A stretch of 5,031 nt of DNA, from NCBI GenBank assembly GCA_003644405.1, contig QNCE01000091.1, positions 1 to 5,031 of the forward strand. The letters are read 5' to 3'. The position numbers and the translations under genes were made by a program. This document shows positions 4,072 through 5,031 of this stretch, in pieces (the first letter of the stretch is position 1; every line of letters begins with the position of its first letter). Origin of the DNA: Candidatus Omnitrophota bacterium (GTDB lineage Bacteria; Omnitrophota; Gorgyraeia; Duberdicusellales; 4484-171). The notes under the pieces are model-generated. The model was not told where the DNA came from and made no database searches. It was given only the letters and a program-made list of their open reading frames with translations.

Positions 4072-5031
4072 CTAAGTAGTAAATTTTTTATTAAGCTCTC
4101 GCACATAATTTTTTATTTGGTAGAAATCTCTAATTTTATTTTCAAAGAAAACAAATATAGAATTATTATGTAGAAGGGGGTCTTTTAACTTATCCTGATA
4201 CAGCTTAAAGAGAGGAGTTTGGGGCACCGGAGAATATTCTGCCAGAGAAATTTTTGCTCCTAAAGAATGCAAAAAATCAATTTCTTTCTTAAGCTCTTCT
4301 AAGTTTTGATTAGGATAGCCTAAAAGAAGATACACACTGAATTCTCCTTCTTTAAATCCACCCCTTTTTAAAAGCTTTATTCCTCTAATCACTTCCTCAG
4401 TAGTTACTTTATCTCCCCATATTTTTTGCAAATTTCTGTCAAGGGTTTCTAAACCAAAATGGATATTGACGAATCCTAATTTCTTTAAAAGGTAAGCAAT
4501 TTCTTCATCAAGGAATCTAAAATGGAGGGCGTTAGGAGTGTGAAAATTTACTTTAATTTTTAGCGCCTTTAGTTTTTTTAATAAATTCTTTGTTTCCTCT
4601 TTAGGATAGAGAAAAGCATCGTCGTAGAGAACAAAATTTTTTATGCCTTTACTGTAATAGTAAGAGATAAATTCAATAATTCTTTCCTCAGGAAGCCGTA
4701 AAAATCCATCGAATAGTTTCTTTATAGCACAGTAACTGCAATTGAATGGACACCCCCACGATGTTCTTACCACCACATAGTCTAGATGAGAGTAGAAGTA
4801 TTCATAATCAGGGAGAGTAAAATAAAGCTCTTTAAAGTTATAAGGGACATTTAATAATTCAAAGAAAGTCTGTAATTCTTGATTTTTAAATATATAATCG
4901 CAAGGAATGTTAGTTTTGGCATGATGGTACATTAAGGTAGGATAAATCCCTCCAAGAATTATTTTTGTAGAGAAGCGCTCTCTAATAATTTCTACTAATT
5001 GGCGTATTCCCCAGTACCAATAAGTCATAGA
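4072..5031 (-). CDS. B12-binding-domain radical SAM protein, 5'-truncated by window edge
   Basis: The frame is open to the right edge: codon TCT (Ser, 5029-5031) precedes the ATG at 5028-5026. That ATG is internal to a typical S-M-T-Y-W-Y-like motif, and the true start lies outside. The visible N-terminal part (about residues 1-50 from that Met, including I-I-L-G-G-I-Y-P at 23-30) looks like the end of a Rossmann-type B12-binding domain, whose upstream D-x-H-x-x-G motif would lie off the window. The radical SAM core follows: C-P-F-N-C-S-Y-C, Cys 93, 97 and 100 (CxxxCxxC, bases 4729-4752), which ligates the 4Fe-4S cluster. Then come V-L-Y-D-D-A-F (133-139), H-T-P-N-A-L-H (163-169), H-F-G-L-E-T (190-195), L-L-G-Y-P (235-239) and S-P-V-P-Q-T-P (266-272). 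The order fits the MiaB/BchE-type B12 radical SAM superfamily. Substrate and reaction cannot be told; methylation or ring rearrangement are possibilities only. It converges on the glycosylase gene with no gap. Confidence 0.9.
   Translation of the reverse strand, partial: SMTYWYWGIRQLVEIIRERFSTKIILGGIYPTLMYHHAKTNIPCDYIFKNQELQTFFELLNVPYNFKELYFTLPDYEYFYSHLDYVVVRTSWGCPFNCSYCAIKKLFDGFLRLPEERIIEFISYYYSKGIKNFVLYDDAFLYPKEETKNLLKKLKALKIKVNFHTPNALHFRFLDEEIAYLLKKLGFVNIHFGLETLDRNLQKIWGDKVTTEEVIRGIKLLKRGGFKEGEFSVYLLLGYPNQNLEELKKEIDFLHSLGAKISLAEYSPVPQTPLFKLYQDKLKDPLLHNNSIFVFFENKIRDFYQIKNYVRELNKKFTT

Noticed and set aside
1..5031. CRISPR arrays, tRNA or rRNA genes, phage or toxin-antitoxin modules
   Set aside because: No spaced direct repeats, cloverleaf-like sequences or proteins of such systems were seen in either strand.

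Overview
The window is a gene-dense, AT-rich (roughly 35-40% GC by eye) stretch of bacterial chromosome. Short overlaps between genes, heavy use of AGA/AGG for Arg and ATA for Ile, a lipoprotein with a lipobox, and FeoA/FeoB all fit a bacterium. The BamE/SmpA-like look of the lipoprotein suggests a diderm. The codon use and compact layout would suit a thermophilic or uncultivated lineage, but the phylum cannot be fixed from this sequence.

Layout, left to right. (1) 1-561, + strand: the C-terminal part of a metallo-beta-lactamase-fold hydrolase whose start lies off the left edge. (2) 566-1203, +: a decayed gene for a putative 10-TM heavy-metal/manganese exporter (ArsP_2-like). It is interrupted at 758-823 by a 66-bp GC-rich palindromic element flanked by 4-bp direct repeats, and it also carries two small frame lesions and an internal deletion. 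(3) 1205-1426, feoA, and 1423-3138, feoB: a ferrous-iron uptake pair overlapping by 4 bp. (4) 3135-3467: a small lipoprotein starting at TTG and overlapping feoB by 4 bp. (5) 3490-4071: a 3-methyladenine DNA glycosylase of the AAG/MPG family with a good ribosome binding site. (6) 4072-5031, - strand: a B12-binding-type radical SAM protein that converges on the glycosylase with no intergenic base and runs off the right edge.

The five + strand loci from the exporter relic to the glycosylase are separated by 22 bp at most or overlap, so they look like one transcription unit that may begin in or before the MBL gene. No convincing promoter is visible inside it. The functional core is FeoA/FeoB iron import; the lipoprotein may share the transcript for an envelope role. 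The exporter upstream of feoA has been lost as a working gene.

The most interesting observation is the small palindromic insertion. Removing it with one copy of its 4-bp duplication rejoins a conserved exporter motif exactly in frame, so the ancestral sequence can be read directly. The other lesions bring the frame back, so a 193-codon reading frame stays open right up to feoA. No new defence system, CRISPR array, tRNA or rRNA is seen.
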